Assembly: GCA_014925825.1 (NCBI GenBank)
Contig: JACGCK010000028.1
Span: forward strand, 1 to 64,000
Direction of reading: 5' to 3'
DNA from: Pholiota molesta
Lineage: Eukaryota; Basidiomycota; Agaricomycetes; Agaricales; Strophariaceae
DNA length: 64,000 nucleotides
Both the position numbers and the translations under genes were made by a program. Below are positions 1 through 11,800 of the stretch, piece by piece; the first letter of the stretch is position 1, and every line of letters begins with the position of its first letter. The notes below the pieces were generated by a model, which searched no databases, was not told the origin of the DNA, and saw nothing but the letters and a program-made list of their open reading frames with translations.

Positions 1-917
1 AATGCAGCAGCGGTCGCCCCGTCCAAGAACGACAGAAGACACAAGACTTTTCGGGTAATACCCGGATCGACTCAAGAGGGCCGAAGTGGACGAGATTGAG
101 TAATTCGTCAACGGAAGCGGTCGCGGGAAGGTTTCCGACGTATACCGTGCGTCCAGTAGCATTGGACGAGGCGTTGATGGCGGCGTTGAGGGCAACAGGC
201 GAATAGCCTCCTCCGCCCTGGGCAGTGGGCATGTTCATATTTAGGGATGGCAGCCTTTGTTGGGCGAAGTTCTGAAGGAAGCGTTTAGCTACAATATCTG
301 AGGAAGCCAAAGATAGGAGTCACCTGGGCAAAGTTACCCATTTGTCCGTTGTATGGGAAGCCGCCGAGCATACCCATCGCAGGCATGCCCATACCGAGCA
401 TGCTGTAGGCGTTGAAGGCGTTGTAGTTGCCGTTCTGGCCAACTTGCTGCTGCTGCTGCTGCTGTTGTTGTTGTTGCTGTTGCTGCTGCTGTTGCTGAAC
501 AGGAACGCAGCAGCAGTATTGGGGCTCAGCTGGGCGTTCATGACGCTTCCGTTGGTCTGGGTGTTGACCGACAGGGAAGGGGTCGAGTAGAGGGGGCTGC
601 AGCGAATGCGCCGCCGTTTGCCTGGGAGTTGTTGAACGCGGGCTGGCCGAGGTTGGCCTGAGGCCATAGCCGTAGTTGGCGAATGCGTCCGGTTAGAGGT
701 GTTTTGGCCAACAGAGGCGTTGTTCTGGCCAGAGAAGGCGGAAGTAGGGGACCAACGCGTTTTTTAGCATCGGGGCCGCCAACGGTTTCCATAGAGCGCT
801 GTGAAGGCACGGTGAGACAGCTGTCGCGCAGGCAGAAGGGCAGCTTACCTTCATCATGTCGAGGTCAAATGGGTAAGAGGGGTACTGGGCGGCAAAGGCT
901 GTCTGAGCGTCGTCCAT
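1..917 (-). CDS. Nrd1-like RNA-binding protein (RRM), 3' part missing
   Basis: The reading starts at ATG 917 and runs off the left edge. Exon 1 is 917-849; introns read as 848-799 and 323-272. The N-terminal half is low-complexity, with a glutamine run from CAG/CAA codons at about 440-495, followed by a Met/Gly/Asn-rich part. An RRM then begins at about 155, with an RNP2-like VYVGNLP and the string DELLNLVHFGPLESIRV. This RRM style resembles fungal Nrd1/Msa1 post-transcriptional regulators; that assignment is from family memory and not proven. The frame changes at least once near 34-36, where the expected RRM string SFLDGATAAA lies in another frame, and also between about 540 and 700. Single-base consensus errors are the likeliest reason. 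Other RRM proteins remain possible. Confidence 0.7.
432..498 (-). repeat. CAG/CAA trinucleotide tract (polyglutamine)
   Basis: On the plus strand this is a run of CTG and TTG triplets, which reads as CAG/CAA (Gln) on the coding minus strand of the RRM gene. The interruptions by CAA are typical of stabilised polyQ tracts. The plus-strand poly-Leu reading is only its shadow. Confidence 0.85.
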
Positions 918-3030
918 GGGAGCGATATAGAGGGGGTAGCGGGAAAAATGGATGTGATATGTATGGCAACGGCGGAATTATTGCAAGAAAAGGGGGAGAA
1001 GGATGTTAGAGAATTGTATCAACGAATGAGTAGGGAGCGTGTGGGCTGGATTCCAGCGAAACGAGTGTGGTGGTTGGGGCGAAATAAAAAAGACACGCAC
1101 GCAAAAGAGAAAAAAAGTTCAACAAGGAGGGAATTGAACGAAGTCTCTGCGCGAGGGAAAGGCGCTGTGCGTGGAGGTCAACGACGAGAACAACGACGAA
1201 GACAGTAAGAACGACGACGGCAACGACAAACAAACGACGAAGACGGCGACAACAACAACGAACGTCGACTGAAAACCCGAAACCAACGCCTTTCCATTCT
1301 CATCAACTATCCCACACATCCTCATGATGCGCACGGACCCATCCACAACAGACTCCGATATCATCACAGGGCCGCCATCCATCTCCCCGTCTCTGGGTCC
1401 GATTTTCCAGGAATCCGCCACGCTATGACACCCAACCCGTCGCTGCCCGCCATGAAGCATGCTCCCCAGCAGAGGGTCCAACTTGCAAAGTCCAATCGAC
1501 GTTCTCTAAGACACATACACAAATGACCCTGAAGAGGTCTTACTGCCGTCAGATTGTGCAATCGTACAGTGCGACACTTCGTTCTGCATGCTATCCCAAC
1601 ATTGGGCGCGCTGACAGACAGTGATCTCTCGCCCAAGAGCCGCACAACGGGCGCGATAGTTGTGCTCTTGTCTCACATCGCATGGCATTCAAGTGTCTAT
1701 CATTGACCACTATCTCCGGATTACGCACTGCAGGCGCGCAAGCGCGTTCTCTACGCAGCTTCAGGAGATCAAGCATTCTTGCGTGGCTCCAGCTACAGTC
1801 ATGGTCAGGATGTCGGTGACTTCGACCAGATTGCTGGAGAACCGCATCAAGATATTTTCATTCGCCACAAGCTTTTACTGTCCCAAACAACTGCGCGCAA
1901 TCTTCCCAATGTAGATCTTCAGGCGCTTTGCGCCCCACCTTTCTATAGCGGATCGAACGAAACTTGCTGGATTTTAATGGGAGGACAGGTAAGGTCATTT
2001 AACATTAATTGGCGAGCTCTAATTGACGATGAAGTCTTCCAGTTATCGAACTGGTGCAGGGAGCGCCTTGCCTTCGCTCCTATTGAGCACACAGCCCAAC
2101 GCTCCTCGCTCACGCTAATTTTACGGTCGGATGGGGTGCCATGAACGCCGAACGTCCGCTTTACGGGCTTTCTGACAGTATCCGTCCGTCTGCACACCAT
2201 GGTACGTCATTTCATTTCTCGTGCGAAACCGTTCTGAGCGCTAAAACATTATGCTCTGCTGCTGTATAGGCGCTCGTCGCTGAACGAGCAGATACAACGA
2301 TTCCCCATATGTGAAAAATACTACACCATAAATGCCTCGGTTGAGTATGTACGTGTATGAATTGACGCGAACCGATCCCTCCGTGTTAAGAATGCCAATG
2401 ACATGTACTGTTCGTACACTTCAGATATTTGGACCGCCTGATGTTGTTATTTCTTCTAGCGGTATCGATTTGTGATTCTGTTCATTCTCATCACAGGCTT
2501 GAGTAGGGTACGCCGTCCACACCGCAAACAATATCAGTCTGACTCAGTCATGAAGCGAAAGGGTACGGTGTTGGTGATGTTGTCCGTATATGTGCATGAT
2601 TTTGACAATGATACCAGTAACATTGTCTTGAATAGAAGTGCTCATGATGTTTCCTGCTTAGACTTGAAAAGCTTGAATATTGACCACATGCAGTGCACCT
2701 TGACATAACAGAAGAGAGCAAGAGACTCAGAGAATAAATATGGGACTGCTGTCCAATCATGGTCCAGGTTAGTTGCAGTGGGTTTCACCAAGCTCGTTAA
2801 CGCGCAATATGAAATGACTCTTTGGGAGTTTCTCAAAGTGTACTAACTTATAGACGGACGATGTCAAGGCAAAAATGGCAGGGCGTCGGCTCGAAGCCAG
2901 ACACCCTGCTTTGTTTTTATTTGTGGTACATACAGCACAGCAATACAAGTCAAGTCTACTAGGAGAAGTGAAGATGTGGGCACTTGTCCTAACCTCTTCC
3001 TCGTGAATGAGTCACATACTGGTCAAGTTT
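918..3030. other. gene-poor stretch upstream of the RRM gene
   Basis: No reading frame here matches a family I recognise. About 950-1260 is purine-rich on the plus strand (GA/AAC runs), so it is pyrimidine-rich on the coding strand of the neighbouring RRM gene, as expected for its promoter and 5' UTR. Short open frames at 1660-2144 and 2472-2708 lack splice structure and conserved motifs. They may be decayed coding sequence or chance. Confidence 0.5.
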
Positions 3031-3032
3031 GA

Positions 3033-3224
3033 CTCCCTGTTGTAGTGAGGCAGTCTCGCAAAGAGCGGCGGACCAGCTCTGCGTGGCCTGCGGCGTCTCC
3101 CTGTTGTAGTGAGGCAGTCTCGCAGCGAGCGGCGGACCAGCTCGGCGTGGCCTTCCGTGACTCCCTGTTGTAGTGGCAGTCTCGCAAAGAGCGGCGGACC
3201 AGCTCTGCGTGGCCTGATATTGTG
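3033..3224. repeat. three tandem copies of a 64-bp repeat
   Basis: Units start at 3033, 3097 and 3161 with the shared start CTCCCTGTTGTAGTG and contain GAGCGGCGGACCAGCTC, itself a near-palindrome. The third copy lacks a few bases. Open frames across the block in all minus-strand frames are a by-product of the repeat and not a gene. Confidence 0.9.
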
Positions 3225-3235
3225 CGGCGGACCAG

Positions 3236-3360
3236 CACAATGTGAAGTCATCCACACGATCCGAGACCAGTGTGGGGAGGGAGAGGGAGGGAGGTTGCGA
3301 GGTTCACAATGTGAAGTCATCCACACGGTCCGAGACCAGTGCGGGAGGTTGCGAGGTTTT
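3236..3360. repeat. duplicated ~40-bp block plus G-rich spacer
   Basis: The string CACAATGTGAAGTCATCC occurs at 3236 and again at 3305. Each copy continues with CACACG(A/G)TCCGAGACCAGTG and is followed by GGGAGGTTGCGAGGTT. This makes a direct repeat with a period of about 69 bp that adjoins the 64-bp repeat array. Confidence 0.85.
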
Positions 3361-3362
3361 AA

Positions 3363-3375
3363 GGTTAGGGTTAGG
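3363..3375. repeat. short interstitial telomere-like tract
   Basis: GGTTAGGGTTAGG is two units of the fungal telomere repeat TTAGGG next to the tandem repeats. At two units it could be chance, but its position beside tandem repeats is suggestive. Confidence 0.4.
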
Positions 3376-3898
3376 ACAGCGAAAGATCAAAAAAAGAGCC
3401 CGCCCAGCCAGAGTGGCCGGAGCGGGACAGGAAAATATTGAGACGGTGCATGAGCCTAAGCCCATACAAGCCGCAGACACCCCCTGAGGACAAGGTCGCC
3501 GTGCTATGGGGGATTTCCACGGCCCACAGACCCAGGTACGTGAAGGAGCCTATGCCATCAAGGTAAGTATGAGGTGTTCAGCTGTCCGCGCGCCCCTTAT
3601 ATATGTTTCGAGCCCCGCGCACGGACCATCTTCGCGCGTCGGGGGATTTTCCGACAACGTGACTCGAGCAGGTGACGACGAGCGGTTGATGATTCCAACG
3701 TCATTGAGCGCCTCGCGCTCGAAGACAACTCTCAATCTCTCGACTGTCTATTAGCTCATGGCCAGTGTCGAGTGCAATTATCCATGTCCAAGCATGTTTT
3801 AATATATATATTAAATTACTAGAGGTGACCCGTGCTCCGAAGTCCGCACGAGAATGAAATGAGGTTCAATGATAATTCTGAACTCCATTCGAGGCTAA

Positions 3899-3915
3899 CC
3901 CATGCTTCGCATGGG
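3899..3915. repeat. small perfect hairpin
   Basis: CCCATGC-TTC-GCATGGG is a 7-bp stem with a 3-base loop. About 70 bp upstream a related but broken string, CCCGTGCTCCGAAGTCCGCAC, looks like a decayed second copy. Function unknown; a remnant of a small dispersed repeat is plausible. Confidence 0.55.
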
Positions 3916-4855
3916 AGAATAGACGATCATATCCTATGGATTCTCTGATTATTGACCTTGCTGGCGAGCTAGGGGCGGCCATGCCCGCCATGCTCAGTCA
4001 TAGAAATCGCGCAAAGCCAATTTAAAGACCTCAAGAACGGTCGCCAACGCTCCTGTGATTCTCAGTTATTTTCAATCTCGGAGGTCTCAAAAAATCAAAG
4101 TGCATATGACAGGGCGGTTAAACGAGGGTGCGCGAGTTTTGCATTGAAAACAATTCAAGACTGCAAAGATACAAAAAGAAACTAAATGCAAGTACACTAC
4201 GCTTGGTCTTTGCCCTGTCGGCCGTGTTTACAATCGTGAAATGACTATTCTACTTTTGATTTTCTTCGAGTTGTCGGCTGCTGAGGTTTCGGGCTTTTGC
4301 CTTGCTTGCACCCTGTCGAGATGTTTGAGATTTGAGAGATGAGGCTTACCGAAACACATTGAGTGGCGTTAACAATGCAGTGGTTGCCTAAAAAAAAATA
4401 GCTTATCAGTAAAAAAAATTGGCGACGAAGAGGACAGAACATACCGAGTTGTTCCGAAAAGGAAAAGTACAATGCACTGATCGCGCAGGTAGAACGATCG
4501 GAGCAGCTTGCAATCTTTGAAGACGCCATAAAGGCGCCTGCAGCGCAGCACATCCCCTCGGCTCTTTATTTCTAATAACTACGACGAACGGCATGCAAAA
4601 TCATTGAAGACCACCGCAAAGACAGTCCCCAGCGCAGCGCGTTCCTAGTTCTTTTCGGGCAGGGCACTGACGCACCTGCCCAAAGGGCGGCTCGACCGAG
4701 GATAACCGCCGGAAGACGGCTCCAAGGGTGCCGTGTCCTCGCAGCAGTGACAGGGGCGCAACGAAAGGCAGTGGCTGACCCCCTGCGCGTGCGCACAGTT
4801 CGCCGAGATGCCCAGTCGTCAGACCGCCCATCGCCGCGCTTGGGATTGTGTAGTG

Positions 4856-6132
4856 TGAAGAGGACCGGGATGCGGAGTAGCCACTGTCCACAGTATGGAT
4901 GGGATGCGTCATACCACGGTCGAGAACAAATGAGAGCACGATTTAAGGGATACGGAAAGGAAAATAGGACGAGCGAAAGCTATAACAAAAAACGGATCAA
5001 TAACCAGAAGAAAAGAAGGGAATAAAACATACCATATATACTCCACTGGGGACTAGAGCAAGACGGGTGGGATAAGAGATACCGCGCTGCCCATCAAGCC
5101 CCATTTACAGCAGACTTTGAAAGGGATACGCCCTGTCCACACGGATGCATGGTAGGAATCGTCATGCCACTTCCAGGAAGACCGGGATGCGGGGTAGCCA
5201 CTGTCCATAGGATGGATGGGATGCGTCATACCACGATCGAGAACAGAGAGCACGAATCCAAGGCGAAAAATTACAAGCAAAAAAGGACGAGCGAGAACCT
5301 GGAAAAAAAATCGCATCAATAACAAGAAGAAAAGAAGCGGAGTAAAACATACCATATCTACTCCACTGGGGACTAGAGCAAGACGGGTGAGATAAGAATA
5401 CCACGCTGCCCATCAAGCTCCATTTACAGCAGACTTTGAAAGGGATACGCCCTGTCCACACGGATGCATGGCAGGAATCGTCATGCCACTTCCAGGAGGA
5501 CCGGGATGCGGAGTAGCCACTGTCCACAGAATGGATGGGATGCGTCATACCACGATCCAAAACAAAGGCGGACACGATTCAAAGGCATAGGGAAAAGATA
5601 GGTCTTACCACTTGTTACCGAGCAGCGGTGGGTGGGATACATAATGCCGCTGTCCGCACTAACGCACGGATGGGATACATATATGCCACTGCCCACGCAC
5701 TGGCAAGAGAGGGGGACTGGAACGTAGAGTGAGCACTCAAGACGAATAAAGGGATGAATTGACACTAACAATTGGCCCGTCTCCTGCACGATGTTTGGGT
5801 GCGATGGCTGATGCACCCGAAATATAAGGAATGGAACTAGAGATATAGCGTGAGTTAAGATGAATACAGCGAAGAGTCGACAATACCTTTTGGCCCCGAC
5901 TCCAGTCCGTTCAGGCCGCCACATGAACGGGATACGGACTCGCCTCTGTCCGCGCAAATGCACGGATGAGGATCCAATACCCCATTGTCCATGGTGCACG
6001 CCAGAGCAATGAGCGAGGAACGTTTAGCCGCAACGCGTAGTTGGGACACGTAAGCCATCGCCCACGGGTGAAAGTCGTAACGATTAATGGGATGCGATGT
6101 AGCCACTGTCCGCCAAGGGATGGGATGCGTCA
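4856..6132. repeat. ~319-bp tandem repeat grading into a ~30-bp degenerate repeat
   Basis: Two long units start at about 5031 (ACCATATATACTCCACTGGG) and 5350 (ACCATATCTACTCCACTGGG), a period of ~319 bp. A partial unit lies upstream from 4856. Inside each unit a core GGATGGGATGCGTCAT plus GCCACTGTCCAC recurs, and this core continues in decayed form at about 5630, 5670, 5930, 5970, 6050 and 6110. The overlapping minus-strand frames share HPIH/DSGYSASRSS-type strings only because the DNA repeats. I see no gene. Confidence 0.8.
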
Positions 6133-6134
6133 TG

Positions 6135-7092
6135 CCTCAGTTCGTCATCGACCTTGCTCGTGGCTAGACCTGATACGCCGAAGGTGATCACACCGACCTA
6201 GAGTCATCTAGCGCGGTCAAATCAGTCATGGAGTAGCACACAGCAGCAGAATAAGACGCACGGGTATAGTCGGTGGGTCAGGCGGATATGTGGCGGAGTC
6301 GTTGCAAGCGTAAGACGATCGCTGGCTGGCTGGTGAAGAAGGTCAGCATCGATAAGAAAGACGAGGGCAGGCTTACAATGTGAGTGTAGCCAGCGACTAA
6401 GATGCCAGTGGATGCCACATGGCGGACTATGCCCCTCGCAGTGGGTGAAGAAAGCGGGGGATGGTCGTGGTTAGAGAGAAAGAGAGAACGCGAAGTGAAG
6501 GGGGTTTATATACCCAGGAGAACCGCCCACCTGACAGAGGATGACGAATGTTCTGTATGAAGTCGCTGATTGGCACCGCTGATAAAAAAACTGGCAAATA
6601 AACCAAACGGTTGGTATGATGGCCGAATGGCAGAGATTGTATTGGAAAAAGAATGGAAACAAGGTAGTAAACGAGTCAAAAGAGGTCTGCGCTTCGTTTT
6701 TTTTTCAAGCAACCCAACCACATTTGGGTAAAGGCAAGGGTTCAGCGTGGTTTTAAGCGGCCAGGTGATGTGACAAGGGGGCATGTTGTCAAGCGTTGCT
6801 TGATTTCTGATATCCGCGACCCATTCAGGATATTTGGGAAAAGAAGTCAGGGTAAAGCTCCCTTCCTCAATGTCGCGGGTGCTGAAATTGTTATCGATGA
6901 AATGGACGGGGTGTGAGCGGGCATTGAGGCGGTTTCTTTCAAGCGCGAAATGCGACTTCGCAAGCTGCGAAAATGGTGTGCATGCCATTTGTCTCCCAGA
7001 CAATCGTACAGGGTGTTCAGACTCCGCGTATGTGCGAGGTGGTGCGAGGAGACGAACAAAGGAATTGGTGGGAAGAATCCCTAGATCCCACT
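6135..7092. other. no recognisable gene
   Basis: The longest minus-strand frame here (6506-7003, 165 codons) lies directly downstream of the methyltransferase stop. It contains a plausible-looking segment around 6780-6930 but no motif, homologous family or supporting splice sites that I can name. It may be 3' UTR plus intergenic DNA or a decayed gene. Confidence 0.4.
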
Positions 7093-8407
7093 TCAGCGTA
7101 GCTCCGGTTTTCTGCCAACCCAGAACTCCGCCCTATATATCCACCGCATCATGGCGTTCTTATCCCCAGTATACTCACATTCGACAGTTTTTCTAGAAGA
7201 AAGGCCGCTGTCGTCGGCTTCAATGATGAATCCGATGTCCTTTGCAGCCTCTAAGACCTCTTCGAGAGAGAGTTCGACTTTCGATTGAGCACCGCCTGTC
7301 CACAACAGCGGTCCGAGATTTATCCATGTCCCCCAGGCCGGAGGAGAGAATAAATATGATTCAAGGTAGTCAGAACGTCAAGAGAGGTGTCGATGAAGAA
7401 CAAGGTTACGATGTAGTCATACCCTTCTTTAGATCGCGATCCTGGGGCATCCCTTGTCCAAGCCAGAGGTTTGGGCCCTGTCTCCTGACTAGATGGCGCC
7501 TTGATATCTAAGAAGTCTCCTTCAGCCAGACGAAAGTTCGCACTGAACCTCGGCACAACATCCGGGAAGTTTATACATCGGAAAAGCGAATCATTGGAGC
7601 GCTGATGGGAAAACCAGTGTGCATATGGGCGCAAAGTATGCTGATTGGAAGATGTTGTTTTTGGTGAAAGGAGGAACCGTAGCGACAGTGTCATAAAGAA
7701 CGACAGCTCATTGGCCGTCGTATCAAACCCTAGTTTTTATGTTTAGGCTTACCACGTAGATAAACAGCGTGCAAAGACTTACCGAGTTGCGCTATCTCCC
7801 AAGCTAAACGTCCAAGACCGCAGCCCGGCACAAGAACCTTCATTTCCGGCCTTTTATATGTCTCTACTTGCGCCAAAAGGTTGATTATGGGCGCAAATAT
7901 CCGGTTCCGTTCGTTTGCACCCTCTTCACTCCAATCTCGCACAAAATGTTTCAATGACTCGCGAACGCGTCCGAGGTCAGCGAAGTTGGTGTCGATAACG
8001 GGTTCTTCCTTGAGCGACGGAAACTCTTCGATAGCCAGTTCCACGATTCCATCCACGAGCGTCGCGTTGAGACTTGTGGCGTCGCGTAGTCGGTCCAGCT
8101 TCTTGGGATATCCGATTTTGTACCCTATGTTCTTATTCGATCGCGATAGCTTGGCGTAGGATGAGCGCATCCTGGACAGTTCGTTTGCTGACAGGCGAGC
8201 ATATTGAGAGAATGAATGATATGCTCTCTCCAATGAGAAATGCCCGTGTCGACGTTGCTTGTGTGTGTTGAAGGTCAAGATTTCGCGCACAACGGATAGA
8301 GAGAATGCTGGAAAGTGTTTATATGAGAGTAGAAGGATCGCCAGAGGGAGGAAACAGGCAAGAAGGACGTCGGAGGCCACGATGAAACGAAGGTCGGAAA
8401 AGCTCAT
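7093..8407 (-). CDS. carnosine N-methyltransferase family (N2227-like)
   Basis: Two exons: 8407-7783 and 7729-7093, with intron 7782-7730 read as GT-AG (phase 1). The family transfers a methyl group from S-adenosylmethionine to histidyl substrates such as carnosine. Residues 8-28 form a hydrophobic, probably membrane-anchoring segment. Residues 145-208 hold the family signature (VRESLKHFVRDWSEEG, then the SAM-binding VLVPGCGLGRLAWE at 191-204). Exon 2 gives TANELSFFM, FPDVVPRF, AEGDFLD, TLFFIDTS and LRPGG, then after a one-base frame change LGPLLW, ELSLEEV and a C-terminal RAEFWVGRKP. The frame break lies in the C5 run 7330-7334, where one more base restores LRPGGTWINLGPLLW; I take it as a probable sequencing error. 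The transposon array begins 133 bp upstream of this start codon. Confidence 0.92.
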
Positions 8408-8539
8408 CCTTTCATAACGCAGGTTCCGGATCCAGGTCGAGAACTAGGGTATCGGTTGAATCTTGAGATAAAGTGTGGATTGTGCCACAGCCAGCTGATT
8501 ATAGGCTTCGTACTCCTCGAGAAAGCAGAAACTTGAAAG

Positions 8540-8547
8540 AACTGGAG
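8540..8547. repeat. left target-site duplication AACTGGAG
   Basis: The eight bases AACTGGAG immediately precede the GG start of E1 and recur directly after the CC end of E4. Confidence 0.8.
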
Positions 8548-8572
8548 GGCTCACCCATCGTTACAGTGGGTA

Positions 8573-8652
8573 GTTATCTGCCCGGAGCTTGCCGGGCAGA
8601 TAACTTTGGCGCGTGCAAGTCACGCGCCAAAGTTATCTGCCAGTTATCTGCC
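8573..8652. repeat. interlocked subterminal hairpins of E1
   Basis: Same structure as in E4 (26026-26105): a 13-bp perfect stem overlapping a 21-bp perfect stem, with four copies of GTTATCTGCC in alternating orientation, lying 25 bp inside the element end. Confidence 0.9.
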
Positions 8653-8818
8653 ACTGCCCAATAAGGGGCGTTGACATCATTATGCTCGCTTATTTCCCCC
8701 GTCCCGGTGTAGAGTAGATCTTTAGATTTAATCCATCTCGTCTGTATTTCATCTACAAGCAGGCCGTATCTCCAATAAACTACAACTTTTAAACCATACT
8801 TGTCCATTTTCAACTCCA

Positions 8819-11800
8819 ATGCAGCCTACAACGACTGAGCGAGGTGAGTAACTGAAAAACCAATTGTCTTACATCATGATAATCACCCATCACCTCGTCC
8901 TATTCCCACAGAGTTAGATCCCGAAAATCCTAACAATCCGCCGCCGCAACGCAAGCCTGGACGCCCGAAAGGATCTAAGGATGGTCCACGGTCTCCGAAT
9001 GCGCCCAAACGTGGTCGCCGTCCAAAGGAGAATGTGTCCGTAGCTGCTTCGGTTCCAGATATACATGCACCGGCTGCAGGAACGGGCGCCGGTATGTAAA
9101 TCTCATATGGCACCCTCAATATATTACAATGAAATACATTATATACAGCTGTATCAGACTCGGAAGATGAATATGGGATGGAGATGTTGTCACAGGAGGA
9201 ATTGTTGGCTCTGTATGAGATGGAGCAAGTGCGTCTGCAGCAACAGGTGGAAGGTCCGAAGATTTATTCAGTCGCGCTCAGATATTTCATTAATGATTTG
9301 ATTAAGCGCCCGAGGTGACCCCAGTCACTCCAGAGCCTATGCATGAACCTGTCGCCAGCATGTCCGATGTTGAACAGCGCCCGAGGAAGCAGCTCACGCT
9401 TGAGCAACTTCGCGACGCAGCAGTCATTTCCCAGAGCCGTGCGTTCATTTGTGCTTGAATAAACATCTACTAATGATTGATACCCTTAGGTCCTTTTTTC
9501 AGTCACCGGGAAAATTTGTCAATCAATTACGAGAGTGAAGATGAATTTAACGGTGACGAAGATGAAGAGAAGAGTACGCCAACAAATCAAACTGTGGTTT
9601 CTAATGCACAAAAAGGTGTGTCTACTCTAAATATTACCATGTACCATGCAGTATTCACATAATCATGTTAAGCATGGTTCGACAAACCAAGAAATATGCC
9701 GGGCTGGTTATATCAGTTCTTCATTGATGTAGTTGGCCCACTGATCCTTCAGAAGGACGGCAGTAAAGTCGTTATGCCACCTTCCTTCCGGGACCATCGA
9801 GCCTATCTTCCCGCGTCTTTTTGGCTACACCCTCCGGAACCCGTCATATCACTCCATCACCGTCATTTCAAACCAGAACCGCTCTATCGTCCTCGTATCT
9901 TCCTATGGTTGCCTCACTTCTTTGTCGACGCCTTATACTGCCCCAATTGTCGTACTTCCATCCTTGAAAAAAATGGTGCCTGTCCACCCCGTCGCGTCGT
10001 TGATGTTGACGATTCATTCTGGATTGTAACATGGAGATATTATTGTCGGAAGGGATGTCGATGTACTTTCCGTGGATGGCACGGTGATATTCTAAATTCT
10101 CTCCCCCCATATGTTCGACTCGCATTCCCTGCCGTTCTCTCAAGAAAAAGTGGTCTTTCCCATCGTGTAATTAGTCAACTGCACGTAGGAAATCAACACA
10201 AAATGGGCCCAAGTGGCGTTCGATCTCTGTTGCTTGAGATGCATACCCGACGTTTTGCTATCCTCCAGAGCCAGTATCTTGAATCAGCCTTCGAACTTGT
10301 GCGCGGAAATCAGGAACAAGCCCAATCATCACTGCATTCTTTTTTGCCTGAAGCAATCCCACCTTTTGGTGACTTCAGTGATCCCGAAAAATATGGCGGC
10401 TTTGTTCCTAGTGAATTTTATTTAGCGAGTATGATGAATAAAGCCATCGAGCGCGATGAAGCCGATGCCAATCAGCACACTGCGTGCCTCGCTCCCGACC
10501 AGATTGCAATCGACGATTCGCATAAGGTTAGCTATGCGTCTAATATGCAACTAATTCACATTAATAAATTCTCTAGGTCAACAAGCACATTGCTAAAGTA
10601 GACGGTGTGCCGATCTTCAATGCTTTATGGACCTGTATGGATTCTCGATACATTCGAGCACAGGCCTTGACATTGACGAAGGCCCACGATGAGTGATATG
10701 GTCCACTAAAGGGAATTTCTGATTCCATCAAGCGTTACGGATTCTCATTTCCCAAAATCGCATTCTCCGACGATCCCTTGAAAGATAAATCAATGTTATA
10801 TGAAAGTTTTCCCTCTTTAGCAGAAGGTTTAACACCGATGGCAGCCGCATATGGACTCAAGGAGCTTGAACTACCAAAAACACTATTGGTCACTATTCTC
10901 AGCTCGCATCAACTCATCGATACTGCTCTTCTGACAGTTTTCGCACCCCTTGAGGAGGATTCAACGGCATGTATCTGTGTTAGCCTAGATGCCGAATGGA
11001 ATATCTCTCGCAGTGAAGGTGTATCAATCATTCAAATTGCTCCCCATTCTGTTCCAAATACTATATTTATTATTCCTGTGAGCTGCATGTATCCGTCTCA
11101 AAGAATTCTCTATTTATTAATGTCATTTATGTAGATATATCAGTTCAGGACCCTACCGACATCACTTCTGCGCCTTCTAGTCTCACCACGAATTTTCAAA
11201 GTCGGATCAAATGTGAAAGGTGACTTAACGAGGCTGCGACGTCAGTTTCCACAGCTTTCCGAGCAGACAAATACGACAGACCTTATTGATCTCAAGGAAT
11301 ACTGTGTTGCGCGTGGTATTATTGCACGGAAGGACATGGGATCTTTGGATGTGCTATCTAAAAAGGTCCTCGGATGCTATCTACCCAAGCCAGACCACCT
11401 TCGCAGGCATAATAACTGGGAAACTGGAAAGCTCTCTGTAGAACTCATCAACTATGCTGCGCTTGATGTGTACGCTTCGACACTGATCTTCGAAAAGGTT
11501 TCCGATCAATTACCGATTCAGCGACCTTCTCGCAATACTCCTCCTGGAACTAAAATTGCGCTGCTACTTCAGGAAGGTAGTGACCCGATTGCATACGGAA
11601 GAATTGCAATGCTGCAGCCAACTTCATTGGGCCGTGTCCGTGTCAAGACAGCTTCAAACAACCGAGTTGTTCTCGATATTGACTCAATCATTAACCCATC
11701 TGCTGCAGTCTTGTTACACACACACCCAACTTCCGAGCCTCACAGACAGAAGAAACAGTCGACTAAAAGTGGTGCGCTTACTTTGGGCGAACTGCGTAAT

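Noticed and set aside
342..590. Plus-strand poly-leucine protein
   Set aside because: It is the antisense shadow of the CAG/CAA tract in the minus-strand RRM gene.
1660..2144. Open frame of 121 codons
   Set aside because: No motif, no splice support, composition like the surrounding intergenic DNA.
2989..3326. Overlapping repeat-rich frames read as proteins
   Set aside because: All three minus-strand frames are open because of the 64-bp repeat; the repeated residues follow the DNA period.
5053..5999. Minus-strand frames with repeated DRGMTHPIH strings as a repeat protein
   Set aside because: The repeat includes obvious non-coding A-rich parts, and stops interrupt all frames; no start or intron plan joins the units.
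6506..7003. 165-codon minus-strand frame downstream of the methyltransferase
   Set aside because: No recognised family and no introns; kept only as a note.
8573..8652. CRISPR-like repeat in the hairpin block
   Set aside because: Only four 10-bp repeats, in mixed orientation, without regular spacers; eukaryotic context.
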